From: Alphaproteobacteria bacterium
GTDB lineage: Bacteria > Pseudomonadota > Alphaproteobacteria > Acetobacterales > Acetobacteraceae
Assembly: GCA_020850755.1 (NCBI GenBank)
Contig: JADZEB010000011.1
Location: 186,001-250,000 of the forward strand
Length of the DNA stretch: 64,000 nucleotides
Direction: 5' to 3'
Each line of letters begins with the position of its first letter. Within the stretch, counting starts at the first letter, position 1. The translations under genes and the position numbers were made by a program. This document shows, piece after piece, positions 17,492-26,715 of the stretch. A model generated the notes under the pieces. The model was not told the DNA's origin and did no database searches. It was given only the letters and a program-made list of their open reading frames with translations.

Positions 17492-18314
17492 GCGGGCCGG
17501 CGGATGGCGGGTCCTGGCCAGGGCGGCTGCGGTGCCGGTGCTCGCAGCACTTGCCGCCTGCGCCCGCGCGCCCGAGCCGGTGCCGGTGGTGCCCGCGCCC
17601 GCGCAACCCCCCGCTGCCTGGAGCGCCGCCTTCGCGCCGGGCGATGCGGCGATGACCGATGCCTTCCTGCGCCTCGCACTCGGCAGCGAGGTGACCCACG
17701 GGGCGCAGGCGCGGCGCCTGCTGCGCTTCGCCGCGCCGGTGCGCATCGCGCTCGCCGGCGAGGCGGCCGAGGAGACGCCGCGCCTGCTGGGCTGGCTGGC
17801 CGCGCAGTTGGCCCATGTCACCGGCCACGACATCGCGCCCGCCCCCGCCGGCGCACGCGCCAACCTGCTGGTCCTCAGCACGCCCGCCGTGGTGGCCGAT
17901 CTGCGCAGCCGCCATGCCGCGCTGGCCGCACCCTATTTCGTCTCGCGCGAGGCGATGGCGCGCACGCTGGCCGCGATCGAGGCGGGCCGGCCGCTCTGCT
18001 GGTTCACGATCCGCCCCGCCCGCGACGGCGCGATCGAGAACGCGCTGGTCGTGGTGCCGTCCTCGCTGCGCGGCCCGGCCCTGTGGCGCTGCCTGGTCGA
18101 GGAGGTGGCCCAGGCGCTCGGCCTGCCCGACGACGATGCCGGCTGGCACTACAGCGTGTTCAATGATGGCGCGCCCTGGCTCGACCTGACGCGGCCCGAC
18201 CAGCTCATGCTGCGCATGCTCTATCACCCGGCATTGCGCCCCGGCATGACCGAGGCCGAGCTGCGCGCGCGCCTGCCCGCATTGTGGCCCGCGGTGCGCC
18301 AGTCGCTGCGCTGA
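17481..18314 (+). CDS. DUF2927 lipoprotein
   Basis: A 277-residue predicted lipoprotein: the signal VLARAAAVPVLAALAAC puts the lipid-modified cysteine near residue 27. The rest matches DUF2927 proteins, with CLVEEVAQALGLPDDDAGW, YSVFNDG and LTRPDQLMLRMLYHPALRPGM. The EExxQ pattern recalls a metal-binding helix, but activity is unknown. It overlaps the methyltransferase stop by 11 bp, indicating translational coupling. Confidence 0.85.
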   Translation: MPARRAGGWRVLARAAAVPVLAALAACARAPEPVPVVPAPAQPPAAWSAAFAPGDAAMTDAFLRLALGSEVTHGAQARRLLRFAAPVRIALAGEAAEETPRLLGWLAAQLAHVTGHDIAPAPAGARANLLVLSTPAVVADLRSRHAALAAPYFVSREAMARTLAAIEAGRPLCWFTIRPARDGAIENALVVVPSSLRGPALWRCLVEEVAQALGLPDDDAGWHYSVFNDGAPWLDLTRPDQLMLRMLYHPALRPGMTEAELRARLPALWPAVRQSLR

Positions 18315-18336
18315 GGGAACGCGCCGTGCCCGCGCC

Positions 18337-19038
18337 TCAGGCCTTGCGCAGCATGAACAGCCCCTGCTCGGCGAACAGGTTGGCGAGCCAGCGGTTGCGC
18401 CGCCAGGGCGTCTTGCGCCCGGCCTCGTCCACGCCCAGCCACTGCTCCACCGCATAGCCCTCGTCGGCGCAGAGCGCGAAGAAGTCGCGTATGGTGCAGA
18501 GATGGATGTTGGGCGTCTCGTACCACGGGCGGTCGAGCGTCTGGGTGGTGGGCATGCGGCCGCTGAACAGGAGTTGGGCGCGCACCTGCCAGTGGCCGAA
18601 ATTGGGGAAGCTCACGATCGCATGGCGGCTGATGCGCAGGAGCTGCTTCAGCACCTCGCGCGGGCGATGCACGGCCTGCAAGGTGCGCGACAGCACCACA
18701 TAGTCGAAGGCATCGTCGGGATAGAAGGCGAGGTCGCGGTCGGCATCGCCGTGGATCACGGCCAGGCCCTGCGCAACCGAGCGCGCCACCTCGGCCATGT
18801 CGATCTCGATGCCGCGCCCATCGACATCCTTGTAGCGCGTCAGATAGGCGAGCAGCTCGCCCTCGCCGCAGCCGATGTCGAGCAGGCGCGTGCCCGGCTG
18901 CACCATCTCGGCGATGAGCTGGAGATCGAGCCGCATCGACAAGGGCCGCCCGCTTGCCGGCATGACGAGCGGGGCGGGAACGGCAGCGGGGGCGGATGCG
19001 GGGACGGAAGCGGGCGCGGTGTCGGGCATGGCGCTCAT
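18337..19038 (-). CDS. metW: MetW, methionine biosynthesis methyltransferase-like protein
   Basis: A 233-residue partner of MetX in homoserine O-acetylation in proteobacteria. MetW motifs are [65 protein letters not shown] and [12 protein letters not shown]. Residues 1-35 are an alanine/proline leader absent from most relatives. The start ATG (19038) overlaps the metX stop as ATGA, supporting this start and coupled translation. Confidence 0.95.
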   Translation of the reverse strand: MSAMPDTAPASVPASAPAAVPAPLVMPASGRPLSMRLDLQLIAEMVQPGTRLLDIGCGEGELLAYLTRYKDVDGRGIEIDMAEVARSVAQGLAVIHGDADRDLAFYPDDAFDYVVLSRTLQAVHRPREVLKQLLRISRHAIVSFPNFGHWQVRAQLLFSGRMPTTQTLDRPWYETPNIHLCTIRDFFALCADEGYAVEQWLGVDEAGRKTPWRRNRWLANLFAEQGLFMLRKA

Positions 19039-20318
19039 CCCGCCCGCGCGCGCGGCGGGCGCGGCGGGCGCGACAGTGCGGCCTCGCACGCGGCCAGGAA
19101 GCCGCGGATGGTGGCGTGGAAATCGGGCTCGTCGAGCAGGAAGGCGTCATGCCCCTTGTCGGAGGCGATCTCGACGAAGGAGACATTGGCCGCGCAGGCA
19201 TTCAGCGCCTGCACCACCTCGCGGTTGGTGGCGGTGGGGAACAGCCAGTCGGAGGAGAAGCTGACCACGCAGAAGCGCGCACTGGTGCGCCGGAACGCCG
19301 CGGCAAGCGAGCCGCCATGCTCGGCGGCGAGGTCGAAATAGTCCATCGCGCGGGTGATGTAGAGATAGCTGTTGGCATCGAAGCGGCGCACGAATGTGCT
19401 GCCCTGGTAGCGCAGATAGCTTTCCACCTCGAAGATGTCGTCGAGATAGGTCAGCGCCTCGCCCGAGCGCAGGCGGCGGCCGAACTTGCGCGTCAGCGCT
19501 TCTTCCGACAGGTAGGTGATGTGCGCGGCCATGCGCGCCACCGCCAGCCCGCGCGCCGGCACCACGCCCTGGCGCCAGTACTCGCCGCTCATCCAGTCGG
19601 GGTCGGCGTGGATCGCCTGGCGGCCGACCTCGTGGAAGGCGATGTTCTGCGCCGAATGGTAGGCGCCGGTGGCCACCGGGATCGCCGCCACGACATGCTC
19701 GGGGTAGGTCGCGGCCCATTCCAGCACCTGCATCCCGCCCATCGAGCCGCCGATGACGCAGAACAGCCGCTCGATGCCGAGATGCTCGACCAGCAGCTTC
19801 TGCGCGCGGACCATGTCGCGGATGGTCACCGCCGGGAAGGTCAGCCCCCAGGGCGCGCCGGTGGCCGGGTTGATCTCCTTCGGCCCGGAACTGCCCATGC
19901 AGCCGCCAAGCACATTGGCGCAGATGACGAAATAGCGCTCGGTGTCGATCGGCCGGCCGGGTCCCACCATGATGTCCCACCAGCCCGGCTTGCCGGTGAT
20001 GGGATGGGTCTCGGCGACATACTGATCGCCGGTCAGGGCATGGCAGATCAGGACCGCATTGGAGCGCGTCGCATTCAGCGCGCCGTAGGTGCGGTAGGCA
20101 ACGGTCAGCGGCGCGAGCGTGACGCCGCAATCGAGCGCGAGGCCCTGCGGGAAGACGATGCGCTGGTGGGGGTAGTCGAGCGCGTCGGCCGAGCCGCCGG
20201 CGCTGTCCTCCTCGCCCCCGGCCGGAGCGGCGACGGCGAGCGGCTGCGCCCCGCCCTTCTCGGCACTGGCCGGCAAGGCGGGTTCGTCCGGCTCCGGGCT
20301 CGGGCGCGACAGCGGCAT
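19035..20318 (-). CDS. metX: Homoserine O-acetyltransferase MetX
   Basis: Transfers acetyl from acetyl-CoA to homoserine, the first committed step of methionine synthesis. The 427-residue alpha/beta hydrolase has nucleophile Ser192 in GGSMGGMQ, Asp357 in SSDWLFP and His390 in KGHDAFLLD, plus [12 protein letters not shown] and [13 protein letters not shown]. The first 48 residues are a low-complexity extension; [17 protein letters not shown] is where family similarity begins. A terminator-like hairpin lies in its 5' leader. It is divergent from arsR. Confidence 0.95.
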   Translation of the reverse strand: MPLSRPSPEPDEPALPASAEKGGAQPLAVAAPAGGEEDSAGGSADALDYPHQRIVFPQGLALDCGVTLAPLTVAYRTYGALNATRSNAVLICHALTGDQYVAETHPITGKPGWWDIMVGPGRPIDTERYFVICANVLGGCMGSSGPKEINPATGAPWGLTFPAVTIRDMVRAQKLLVEHLGIERLFCVIGGSMGGMQVLEWAATYPEHVVAAIPVATGAYHSAQNIAFHEVGRQAIHADPDWMSGEYWRQGVVPARGLAVARMAAHITYLSEEALTRKFGRRLRSGEALTYLDDIFEVESYLRYQGSTFVRRFDANSYLYITRAMDYFDLAAEHGGSLAAAFRRTSARFCVVSFSSDWLFPTATNREVVQALNACAANVSFVEIASDKGHDAFLLDEPDFHATIRGFLAACEAALSRPPRPPRARAG

Positions 20319-20350
20319 GGGATCGCTCGGGGCTCCTTGGCGCGCCGCGG

Positions 20351-20373
20351 AAAAGGGGCGGCTCCGCGCCGCC
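20351..20373 (-). promoter_or_regulatory. Hairpin plus U-run in the metX leader, possible attenuator
   Basis: Read on the reverse strand, GGCGGC-GCGGA-GCCGCC forms a 6-bp stem followed by CCTTTT, about 40 bases before the metX ATG. This looks like a small intrinsic terminator inside the 5' leader. I found no recognisable SAM-II core around it, so regulation by attenuation is only a suggestion. Confidence 0.3.
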
Positions 20374-20463
20374 TCTCAATAGGGAAGGTGCCGGTCCGGC
20401 GCAACACCCACGGGGGCCGCGCCCGGCCGACAGCGCCCGGCGGGGATGGCGCGAGCATGGCAC

Positions 20464-20493
20464 TTGACGCAACCTTTAATTGCGCGTTATGTT
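20464..20493 (+). promoter_or_regulatory. Predicted promoter of the arsR operon with a direct repeat
   Basis: TTGACG (20464-20469) and TATGTT (20488-20493) are separated by 18 bp, a good sigma-70-type promoter. Transcription would begin about at the arsR ATG (20500), implying a leaderless mRNA. The octamer TTAATTGC occurs twice (20476-20483 and 20492-20499), around the -10 box, where an ArsR-type repressor could bind. Confidence 0.55.
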
Positions 20494-20499
20494 AATTGC

Positions 20500-20889
20500 A
20501 TGCTTGCGCAAGCACCCCGCCCGGACACGCTTTCCTCCGCCTTCGCGGCGCTGGCCGACCCGACCCGGCGGGCGATCCTGGCACGGCTGGCCGAGGGCCC
20601 GGCGACCGTGAACGAGCTGGCCGCGCCCCTGCCCTTGTCGCTGCCTGCCGTCTCGCGCCACATCAAGGTGCTGGAGCGCGCGGGGCTGATCACCCGCACG
20701 GTCGAGGCGCAGTGGCGCCGCTGCGCCATCCGCCCCGAAGGCCTGCGAAGCGCCGCCGCCTGGATCGCGCATTACCAGCGCTTCTGGGCCGGCCAGCTCG
20801 ACCGGCTCGGTGCCTATCTGGACGCGACCGCCGCCGACGCCGACACACCGACCGCCAAGGAGAGCCCCGATGCCAGTCCTGACCAATGA
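20500..20889 (+). CDS. ArsR-family winged-helix transcriptional regulator
   Basis: A 129-residue metalloregulator-fold protein. SSAFAALADPTRRAILARLAEGPATVNELA, then LPLSLPAVSRHIKVLERAGLI form the winged helix. The metal-binding CVC motif is absent, so it belongs to the SRPBCC-associated ArsR group rather than arsenic sensors. ATG 20500 directly follows the promoter. It overlaps the next gene by 20 bp, so regulator and SRPBCC protein are translated together. Confidence 0.9.
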   Translation: MLAQAPRPDTLSSAFAALADPTRRAILARLAEGPATVNELAAPLPLSLPAVSRHIKVLERAGLITRTVEAQWRRCAIRPEGLRSAAAWIAHYQRFWAGQLDRLGAYLDATAADADTPTAKESPDASPDQ

Positions 20890-21322
20890 GGCCGAGCTCT
20901 ATGTCATGCGCGACTATGCCGCCCCGCCGGCGCGGGTCTGGGCCGCCTTCACCAACCCGGCCGAGGTGGCGCGCTGGTGGGGGCCCGACGGCTTCACCTG
21001 CCCGCACTGCGAATGGGACCCCAAGCCGGGCGGCAAGTATCGCACCTGCATGCAAAGCCCGAACGGGGTGCAGAACTGGCTCAGCGGCGAATTCCGCCTG
21101 GTCGATCCGCCGCGCCGGCTGGCCTTCACCTGGGCGTGGGAGCCGGGCGGGGCGCGCGGGCATGAATCGCTTGTCGTCGTCTCGATCCGGCCCGAGGGGC
21201 TGGGCACGCGGGTGACCATCGTCCATTCGATGCTGGAATCGCCCGAGAGCCGCGCCCGCCACGAGCAGGGCTGGACCAGCACGCTCGTCTCGCTCGACCG
21301 TTTCCTCGCCAGCGGAGGCTGA
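20870..21322 (+). CDS. SRPBCC (AHSA1/START-like) domain protein
   Basis: A 150-residue ligand-binding-fold protein. YVMRDYAAPPARVWAAFTNPAEVARWWGPDGF and WDPKPGGKYRTCM are typical of AHSA1-type SRPBCC proteins coupled to ArsR genes. AAGGAG precedes the ATG at 20870, which lies inside arsR. The ligand is unknown; the conserved ArsR-SRPBCC pairing suggests a stress or small-molecule response. Confidence 0.9.
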   Translation: MPVLTNEAELYVMRDYAAPPARVWAAFTNPAEVARWWGPDGFTCPHCEWDPKPGGKYRTCMQSPNGVQNWLSGEFRLVDPPRRLAFTWAWEPGGARGHESLVVVSIRPEGLGTRVTIVHSMLESPESRARHEQGWTSTLVSLDRFLASGG

Positions 21323-21326
21323 CCCC

Positions 21327-21962
21327 GTGGCCGATCTCGTCATCCACGGCTTCGCCGCCAGCAGCTATGTCCGCACCGCGCGCATGGCCGCGATCGAAAA
21401 GGGTGTTGCGCATACCCTTGCCCCGATCGAGTTCCGCGCTCCCTCGCACGCCGCCCTGCACCCATTCATGCGCATGCCGGCGATGCATCATGGCGACTTC
21501 CATCTGTGGGAGTCGGTTCCGATCGCGCGCTATATCGACCGCGCCTTTCCCGGCCCGGCCCTGGCGCCCGCCGACATCCGCGGCGTGGCGGTGATGGAGC
21601 AGTGGATCAGCGCCGTCCATGACTATGTCGCACGCACCATCCTGGGCGAGATCGTGGTCGAGCGCCTGGTGGTGCCCATGTTCGGCGGCAAGCCGGACGA
21701 GGCCAAGGTCGCCGCCGCCATGCCCAAGGCGGCCCAGTATCTCGGCATCCTCGACCGCCGGCTGGCCGAGGCGCCCTATCTGGCCGGCGGCGCGATCAGT
21801 GTCGCCGATCTCTGCCTCTATCCGATGGCGTTCCTGTTCCGCCTCCAGCCCGAGGCCGGGGCGATGCTGGCGCAAACCCCGGCCCTGGCGCGCTGGATGA
21901 GCGGGATCGATGCCCGCCCCGCGGCGCGCGAGACGCTGCCCGAGATGCCGAAGCCCGGCTGA
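21327..21962 (+). CDS. Glutathione S-transferase family protein
   Basis: A 211-residue GST: LVIHGFAASSYVRTARMAAIEKG forms the N-terminal fold, and FHLWESVPIARYIDRAFPG holds the glutathione-contacting ES pair. The C-terminal domain contains LAGGAISVADLCLYPMAF. It starts at GTG 21327, four bases after the SRPBCC stop, with AGCGGAGG as ribosome-binding site, so it is the third gene of the arsR operon. The substrate is unknown. Confidence 0.9.
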   Translation: MADLVIHGFAASSYVRTARMAAIEKGVAHTLAPIEFRAPSHAALHPFMRMPAMHHGDFHLWESVPIARYIDRAFPGPALAPADIRGVAVMEQWISAVHDYVARTILGEIVVERLVVPMFGGKPDEAKVAAAMPKAAQYLGILDRRLAEAPYLAGGAISVADLCLYPMAFLFRLQPEAGAMLAQTPALARWMSGIDARPAARETLPEMPKPG

Positions 21963-22358
21963 GCGGGGCGCGCGGCGACCAGCGCGCCCAGGACGAGCGC
22001 AAGCCACCACCAGCGCGACCCGGGCGCCAGCGCAGGCACGCCCGGGCCGGAGCCGGGCGGGAGGTGGGGCGGAACCTGGGGCGGGACGTGGCACGGGAGC
22101 CGTGCGGGAGGTGGGGCGGGACCCGGGGCGGAACCTGGGGCGCGCCTTGGGCCGGCCGGCCCTGAACCTGGCCGCTCTCGCCGGCACGAGCCCCTTGCCC
22201 TGATGTCACGCACGGCCGTGCCTCCGTGGTGCGGCGGTGTGGCGCCGGCCACCGGGCGCGCCACGGCGCGCCACGGCAGGGTGGTTTGCAAATGCGCCCG
22301 GCGCGGGCTAAACAGGGCGCCCGTTTGAAACCACCCGTCCGCAAGTAGCATCCGGCCC
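21963..22358. other. Repeat-rich gene-free spacer after the GST gene
   Basis: This stretch begins with a hairpin without a T-tract: GGGCGCGC (21966-21973) pairs with GCGCGCCC (21982-21989). At about 22050-22145 it has degenerate G-rich repeats built from GGGAGGTGGGGCGG and GGGGCGGAACCTGGGGCG, each twice. A long-range inverted repeat follows just before the chorismate mutase gene. No protein-like frame is visible. Confidence 0.6.
22279..22336 (+). promoter_or_regulatory. Long-range hairpin in the leader of the chorismate mutase operon
   Basis: GGGTGGTTT (22279-22287) and AAACCACCC (22328-22336) are perfect 9-bp complements flanking 40 bases that contain an inner GCCCG-GCG-CGGGC hairpin. The structure ends 22 bp before the start codon of the aromatic amino acid operon. 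It could be a leader RNA controlling expression; there is no visible leader peptide. Confidence 0.35.
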
Positions 22359-23378
22359 ATGCCCGCCCGTCCAGACGCCGCCCCTCTCCCGCGCGCCCCC
22401 GAGCGCGAAGCGGGCAGCGCACCGGCCCCCGCTGACGCCGTCGCCGACCCCGAAGGCTGGCGCGCGCGCGCAACAGTGCCGGCCGCGCTCGGCGCGATCC
22501 GGGCCGAGCTCGACCGGCTGGACGACGCCATCCACGACCTCTTGATGCAGCGCGCCGAGGTGGTCGCGCGCATGGCCAGCCAGCGGCTCAAGACCAACGG
22601 GCCGGCGATCCGCCCCGGGCGCGAGGCGATGATCCTGCGCCGGCTGCTTGCCCGCCATCGCGGCCCGCTGCCGCGCAGCGCGATCGTGCGGCTCTGGCGC
22701 GAACTGTTCGCCGCCACCACCGCCATGCAGGCGCCGTTCTCGGTGGCGGTGTGCAGCCCGCAGGTCGGCTCGGGCTTTGTCATGCTGGCGCGCGAGCAGT
22801 ATGGCCTCTCCACGCCCATGCGCATCGTCCACTCGGCACCGCAGGTGCTGGCCGCGGTGTCCGCCGGCGAGGCGCAGCTCGGCGTGCTGCCAAGCCCGGC
22901 GGACGAGGATGCCGAAGGCTGGTGGAGTGCCATGATGAACCAGGACCAGCCGGCGCTGCGCGTGATCGCCCGCCTGCCCTTCGGGCCGGTGCGCGAGGAT
23001 GCCGGGGCCGGACAGTCGGCCTTCGTCGTCGCCGCGATCGAGCCCGACCCGACCGAAGAGGATCGCAGCCTGATCGCCTTCGAGGTGACGGGCGAAGCCA
23101 GCCGCGCGCGGCTTGCCGGCGCGCTCACCGCCGCCGGGCTGCCGCCGCGCGCCTTCGTGCAGCGGCGCGCCCTGCCGGACGACCGCACGCGGCTGATGCT
23201 GGTCGAGGTGGACGGCTTCGTCACTGCCGGCGATGCGCGGCTGGCGCACTTCCGCGCCGCGATTTCCGGCGCTGCCTCGATCACGCAGCTTGTGCCGATC
23301 GGCGCCTATGCCGTGCCGCTGCCCGCCGGCGGGACAGGCGACGGCGCCCAGCGCCCCGCGCCACAGAGCCAGGGCTAG
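22359..23378 (+). CDS. Chorismate mutase (AroQ type) with C-terminal extension
   Basis: Converts chorismate to prephenate. The AroQ domain is at residues about 45-130: [27 protein letters not shown], then [36 protein letters not shown]. The following roughly 190 residues ([29 protein letters not shown]-like ending) resemble the regulatory half found in the alphaproteobacterial chorismate-mutase family rather than a complete prephenate dehydratase. It is immediately upstream of hisC and tyrA, supporting tyrosine/phenylalanine synthesis. The 45-residue N-terminus is low complexity. Confidence 0.88.
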   Translation: MPARPDAAPLPRAPEREAGSAPAPADAVADPEGWRARATVPAALGAIRAELDRLDDAIHDLLMQRAEVVARMASQRLKTNGPAIRPGREAMILRRLLARHRGPLPRSAIVRLWRELFAATTAMQAPFSVAVCSPQVGSGFVMLAREQYGLSTPMRIVHSAPQVLAAVSAGEAQLGVLPSPADEDAEGWWSAMMNQDQPALRVIARLPFGPVREDAGAGQSAFVVAAIEPDPTEEDRSLIAFEVTGEASRARLAGALTAAGLPPRAFVQRRALPDDRTRLMLVEVDGFVTAGDARLAHFRAAISGAASITQLVPIGAYAVPLPAGGTGDGAQRPAPQSQG

Positions 23379-23382
23379 GCCG

Positions 23383-24525
23383 ATGATGTTGCCCGCACCG
23401 CGCCCCTCGATCCTCGACATCGAGCCCTATGTCGGCGGCGAATCGAAGCTCGCCGGCGTCAACCGCGTGATCAAGCTCTCCTCGAACGAAGGGGCCTTCG
23501 GCCCGAGCCCCAAGGCGATCGAGGCGTTCAGATCGGTCGCCGAGGAGATCCACCGCTACCCCGATGGCGGGGCGGGCAAGCTGCGCGAGGCGATCGGCGC
23601 GCGCTTCGGGCTCGATCCGGCGCGCATCGTCTGCGGCGCGGGCTCGGACGATCTTCTCTGCCAGCTCGCGCTCGTCTTCGGCGGCGAGGGCACCGAGACG
23701 ATCCAGACCGAGCATGGCTTCCTGATGTACGGCATCTTCTCGCGCTATGCCGGCTCGGCCGTGCTGAAGGCGCCCGAGCGCGAGCGCACCGCCGATGTCG
23801 ATGCGATCCTCGCCCTGGTCACGCCGCGCACCAAGGTCGTGTTCCTGGCCAACCCGAACAACCCGACCGGCAGCTACATTCCGGCCGAGGAGGTGCACCG
23901 GCTGCGCGCCCGCCTGCCCGAGGATGTCGTGCTGGTGCTCGACGGCGCCTATGCCGAATATGTCGATGCGCCCGACTGGACGCCGGGGACCGAGCTGGTC
24001 GAGGCCGGCACCAACACGGTGATGACCCGCACCTTCTCGAAGATGTTCGGCATGGGCGGCCTCAGGCTCGGCTGGTGCTATGCGCCGGCGCACATCGTCG
24101 ATCTGCTCAACCGCGTGCGCGGCCCCTTCAACGCCTCTGTGCCGGCGCAGGCGGCGGGCATAGCCGCGCTCTCCGACCGCGCCCATTTCGAGAGAAGCCT
24201 CGCCCACAACAGCGAATGCCGCGCCTGGACGACGGCCGAGCTTCGCGCCGCCGGCGTGAAGGTGGCGCCGTCGGTCGGCAATTTCGTGCTCGCCGACATG
24301 GCCGCCTCGGGGCGCGACGTGGTGGCCGCCGACGCCTACCTGCGCGCGCGCGGCATCATCGTCCGGCGCGTCGCCGGCTACGGCCTGCCCGACTGCCTGC
24401 GCATCACCATCGGCACGAGCGAGGAGATGCGCCTCTGCTGCGCCGCCATGGCCGAGTTCATGGCCTCGGGCCAGGGCCTGCTTGCCGCGGGCGCGACCCC
24501 GAACCAGACGGGCACCGCCGCATGA
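23383..24525 (+). CDS. hisC: Histidinol-phosphate / aromatic aminotransferase (HisC family)
   Basis: A PLP-dependent class I/II aminotransferase of 380 residues. [46 protein letters not shown] and the PLP lysine Lys220 in [16 protein letters not shown] are all HisC hallmarks. Between chorismate mutase and tyrA it probably transaminates prephenate or aromatic keto acids as well as, or instead of, imidazole acetol phosphate. It starts at ATG 23383, four bases after the previous stop. Its own stop overlaps tyrA as ATGA. Confidence 0.93.
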   Translation: MMLPAPRPSILDIEPYVGGESKLAGVNRVIKLSSNEGAFGPSPKAIEAFRSVAEEIHRYPDGGAGKLREAIGARFGLDPARIVCGAGSDDLLCQLALVFGGEGTETIQTEHGFLMYGIFSRYAGSAVLKAPERERTADVDAILALVTPRTKVVFLANPNNPTGSYIPAEEVHRLRARLPEDVVLVLDGAYAEYVDAPDWTPGTELVEAGTNTVMTRTFSKMFGMGGLRLGWCYAPAHIVDLLNRVRGPFNASVPAQAAGIAALSDRAHFERSLAHNSECRAWTTAELRAAGVKVAPSVGNFVLADMAASGRDVVAADAYLRARGIIVRRVAGYGLPDCLRITIGTSEEMRLCCAAMAEFMASGQGLLAAGATPNQTGTAA

Positions 24526-25412
24526 GCCCCGCTCCCCTGTTCCGCCGTGTCGCGCTGATCGGCATCGGCCTGATCGGCTCCTCGCTCGCGCGGGTGATGC
24601 TGCGCGAGGGCGATCTGGCCGGGGAGATCGTCGCCAGCGCGCGCACGGAGGCAACGCTCGCTACCGTGATGCGCCTCGGCATCGCGCATCGCGTCGAGGC
24701 CGATCCGGCGCGCGCGGTGGAGGGGGCCGACCTCGTCATCCTCGGCGCGCCGGTCGGCGCCTATGCCGGGATCATGGAGAAGATCCACAAGCACCTCGCC
24801 CCCGGCGCGATCCTGAGCGATGTCGGCTCGACCAAGCAGAGCGTGGTGCGCGATGTGGGGCCGCTGGTGCCGGCGGGCGTGCATTTCGTCCCCGCCCACC
24901 CGATCGCGGGCACCGAGCATTCCGGCCCAGAGGCGGGCTTCGCCGAGCTGTTCCAGGGCCGCTGGTGCATCCTCACCCCGCCGCCCGGCACCGACGAGGC
25001 GGCGGTCGAGAAGCTGGCCACGCTGTGGCGGCGCGCCGGCTCGAACGTCGAGACGATGGAGCCCACCCACCATGACCGCGTGCTGGCCATCACCAGCCAC
25101 CTGCCGCACCTGATCGCCTGGACCATCGTCGGCACCGCCGCCGACCTGGCCGAGGACACCAAGCAGCAGGTGCTGAAATTCTCCGCCTCGGGCTTCCGCG
25201 ACTTCACCCGCATCGCCGCTTCCGATCCGGTGATGTGGCGCGACATCTTCCTCAACAATCGCGAGGCGGTGCTGGAGATGGTGCAGCGCTTCGCCGAGGA
25301 TCTTTCGGTGCTGCAGCGCGCGATCCGCTGGGGCGAGGGCGATGTCCTGATGGAGAAGTTCTCGCGCGGGCGCGCCATCCGCCGCGGCGTGATCGACGCC
25401 AAGCAGGCCTGA
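24522..25412 (+). CDS. tyrA: Prephenate / arogenate dehydrogenase
   Basis: Oxidative decarboxylation of prephenate (or arogenate) for tyrosine. The 296-residue product has the nucleotide-binding motif [16 protein letters not shown] at residues about 11-26, [33 protein letters not shown] and [19 protein letters not shown]. No ACT domain is present, so feedback control by tyrosine may be weak or act elsewhere. The ATGA overlap with hisC fixes the start. Confidence 0.95.
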   Translation: MSPAPLFRRVALIGIGLIGSSLARVMLREGDLAGEIVASARTEATLATVMRLGIAHRVEADPARAVEGADLVILGAPVGAYAGIMEKIHKHLAPGAILSDVGSTKQSVVRDVGPLVPAGVHFVPAHPIAGTEHSGPEAGFAELFQGRWCILTPPPGTDEAAVEKLATLWRRAGSNVETMEPTHHDRVLAITSHLPHLIAWTIVGTAADLAEDTKQQVLKFSASGFRDFTRIAASDPVMWRDIFLNNREAVLEMVQRFAEDLSVLQRAIRWGEGDVLMEKFSRGRAIRRGVIDAKQA

Positions 25413-25457
25413 GCGACGCGCGGCCGGCAGCCGCGCGCCACCGGCGGAGTGCCGCGC

Positions 25458-26600
25458 ATGAGCCGCATCGCCCGCATCGAGACCTTCGTCTTCCGCGCCC
25501 CGATCGCCACCCCGATCCTGACCTCGTTCGGGCGCATGAGCGACCGCGCCACGCTGTTCCTGCGCATCGAGGACGATGAAGGCGCTTCGGGCTGGGGCGA
25601 GGCGTGGTGCAACTTCCCCTCGGTCACGGCCGAGCATCGCGCGCGCATCATCGATGCCGTGATCGCCCCGATGATCCTCGGGCGCGACGCGTCCGATCCC
25701 GCCGCGCTGTGGGCCGAGCTCGAGCGGCGCCTGCATGTCATCGGCGTGCAATCGGGCGAACCGGGCGCGCTTGCCGCCGCGCTCGCCGCCGCCGACATCG
25801 CGCTCTGCGATCTGGCCGCACGGCGCGCGCGCCTGCCGCTCTGGCGTTGGCTTGGCGGAACCGATGGCGGGCCGGTGCCGGCCTATGCCAGCGGCCTCAA
25901 TCCCGATCGCGCCGCGATCGAGGCGGTTGAACAGAAGCGCGCCGAGGGGTTCCGCGCCTTCAAGATCAAGGTCGGCTTCGGCGAGGCGCGCGACCAGGCC
26001 ACCTTGCGCCCCGTGACCGACAGCCTGCGGCCGGGCGAGCGCATCATGGTCGATGCCAACCAGGGCTGGGACCTGCCCGCGGCGTGCCGCATGGCGGCGA
26101 TGCTGGCCGAGTTCCCGCTCTCCTGGATCGAGGAGCCGCTGCTGGCCGACCGCCCGGCGCATGAATGGGCGCAGGTGCGCGCCGCCTCGGCCGCGCCGCT
26201 CGCGGGCGGGGAGAATCTGCGCGGCAGCCTTGCCTTCCATCAGGCGCTGGCCGACGGCCTGCTCGACGTGGTGCAGCCCGACGCGGCGAAATGGGGCGGG
26301 CTTTCGGGCACGCTGCCGGTGGCGCGCGCGGTGCTGGCGGCGGGCCGGACCTATTGTCCGCATTACCTCGGTGGTGGTGTCGGGTTGCTCGCCTCGGCCC
26401 ATCTGCTCGCCGCCGCTCGAGGCCCGGGCCTGCTGGAAGTGGACGCCAACCCGAACCCGCTGCGCGAGGACGTGCTCGGTGCACTGCTGCGCCCGGTGGG
26501 CGGGGCGATCGCGCTGCCGGACGGGCCGGGGCTCGGCCTCGTGCCCGATCTCCGCCCCTTCGCCAGTCTGCGCACGCTCCACACCGAACGCGCCGGCTGA
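25458..26600 (+). CDS. Mandelate racemase / muconate lactonizing enzyme family protein
   Basis: A 380-residue enolase-superfamily enzyme that abstracts a proton alpha to a carboxylate. The capping domain starts SRIARIETFVFRAPI. The barrel has the KxK base at Lys169/Lys171 (FKIKVGF), metal ligand Asp199 in MVDANQGWD, WIEEPL, and GGENL followed by QPDAAKWGG. ATG 25458 has GGAG eight bases upstream; GTG 25449 is an alternative. The substrate is unpredicted. The next gene encodes a solute-binding protein that could supply it. Confidence 0.88.
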   Translation: MSRIARIETFVFRAPIATPILTSFGRMSDRATLFLRIEDDEGASGWGEAWCNFPSVTAEHRARIIDAVIAPMILGRDASDPAALWAELERRLHVIGVQSGEPGALAAALAAADIALCDLAARRARLPLWRWLGGTDGGPVPAYASGLNPDRAAIEAVEQKRAEGFRAFKIKVGFGEARDQATLRPVTDSLRPGERIMVDANQGWDLPAACRMAAMLAEFPLSWIEEPLLADRPAHEWAQVRAASAAPLAGGENLRGSLAFHQALADGLLDVVQPDAAKWGGLSGTLPVARAVLAAGRTYCPHYLGGGVGLLASAHLLAAARGPGLLEVDANPNPLREDVLGALLRPVGGAIALPDGPGLGLVPDLRPFASLRTLHTERAG

Positions 26601-26715
26601 GCGGCGCGCGCCTTCCGAACGTAATTCTTGGCGCGCTCCGTTCCTGTCCCTACATTGGTCGCCAACCGCGCCGGGCCTGCTCGCAGGCGGCGCCAACAAT
26701 GCTGGGAGGATCGAC

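Noticed and set aside
20319-20499. SAM-II or related riboswitch in the metX leader
   Set aside because: I compared the reverse-strand leader with the conserved SAM-II core and found no match; only a simple terminator-like hairpin is present.
21963-22360. Membrane-protein fragment on the reverse strand (WWWLALVLGALVAA)
   Set aside because: The hydrophobic stretch is short, has no start or lipobox, and the rest of the frame runs through G-rich repeats.
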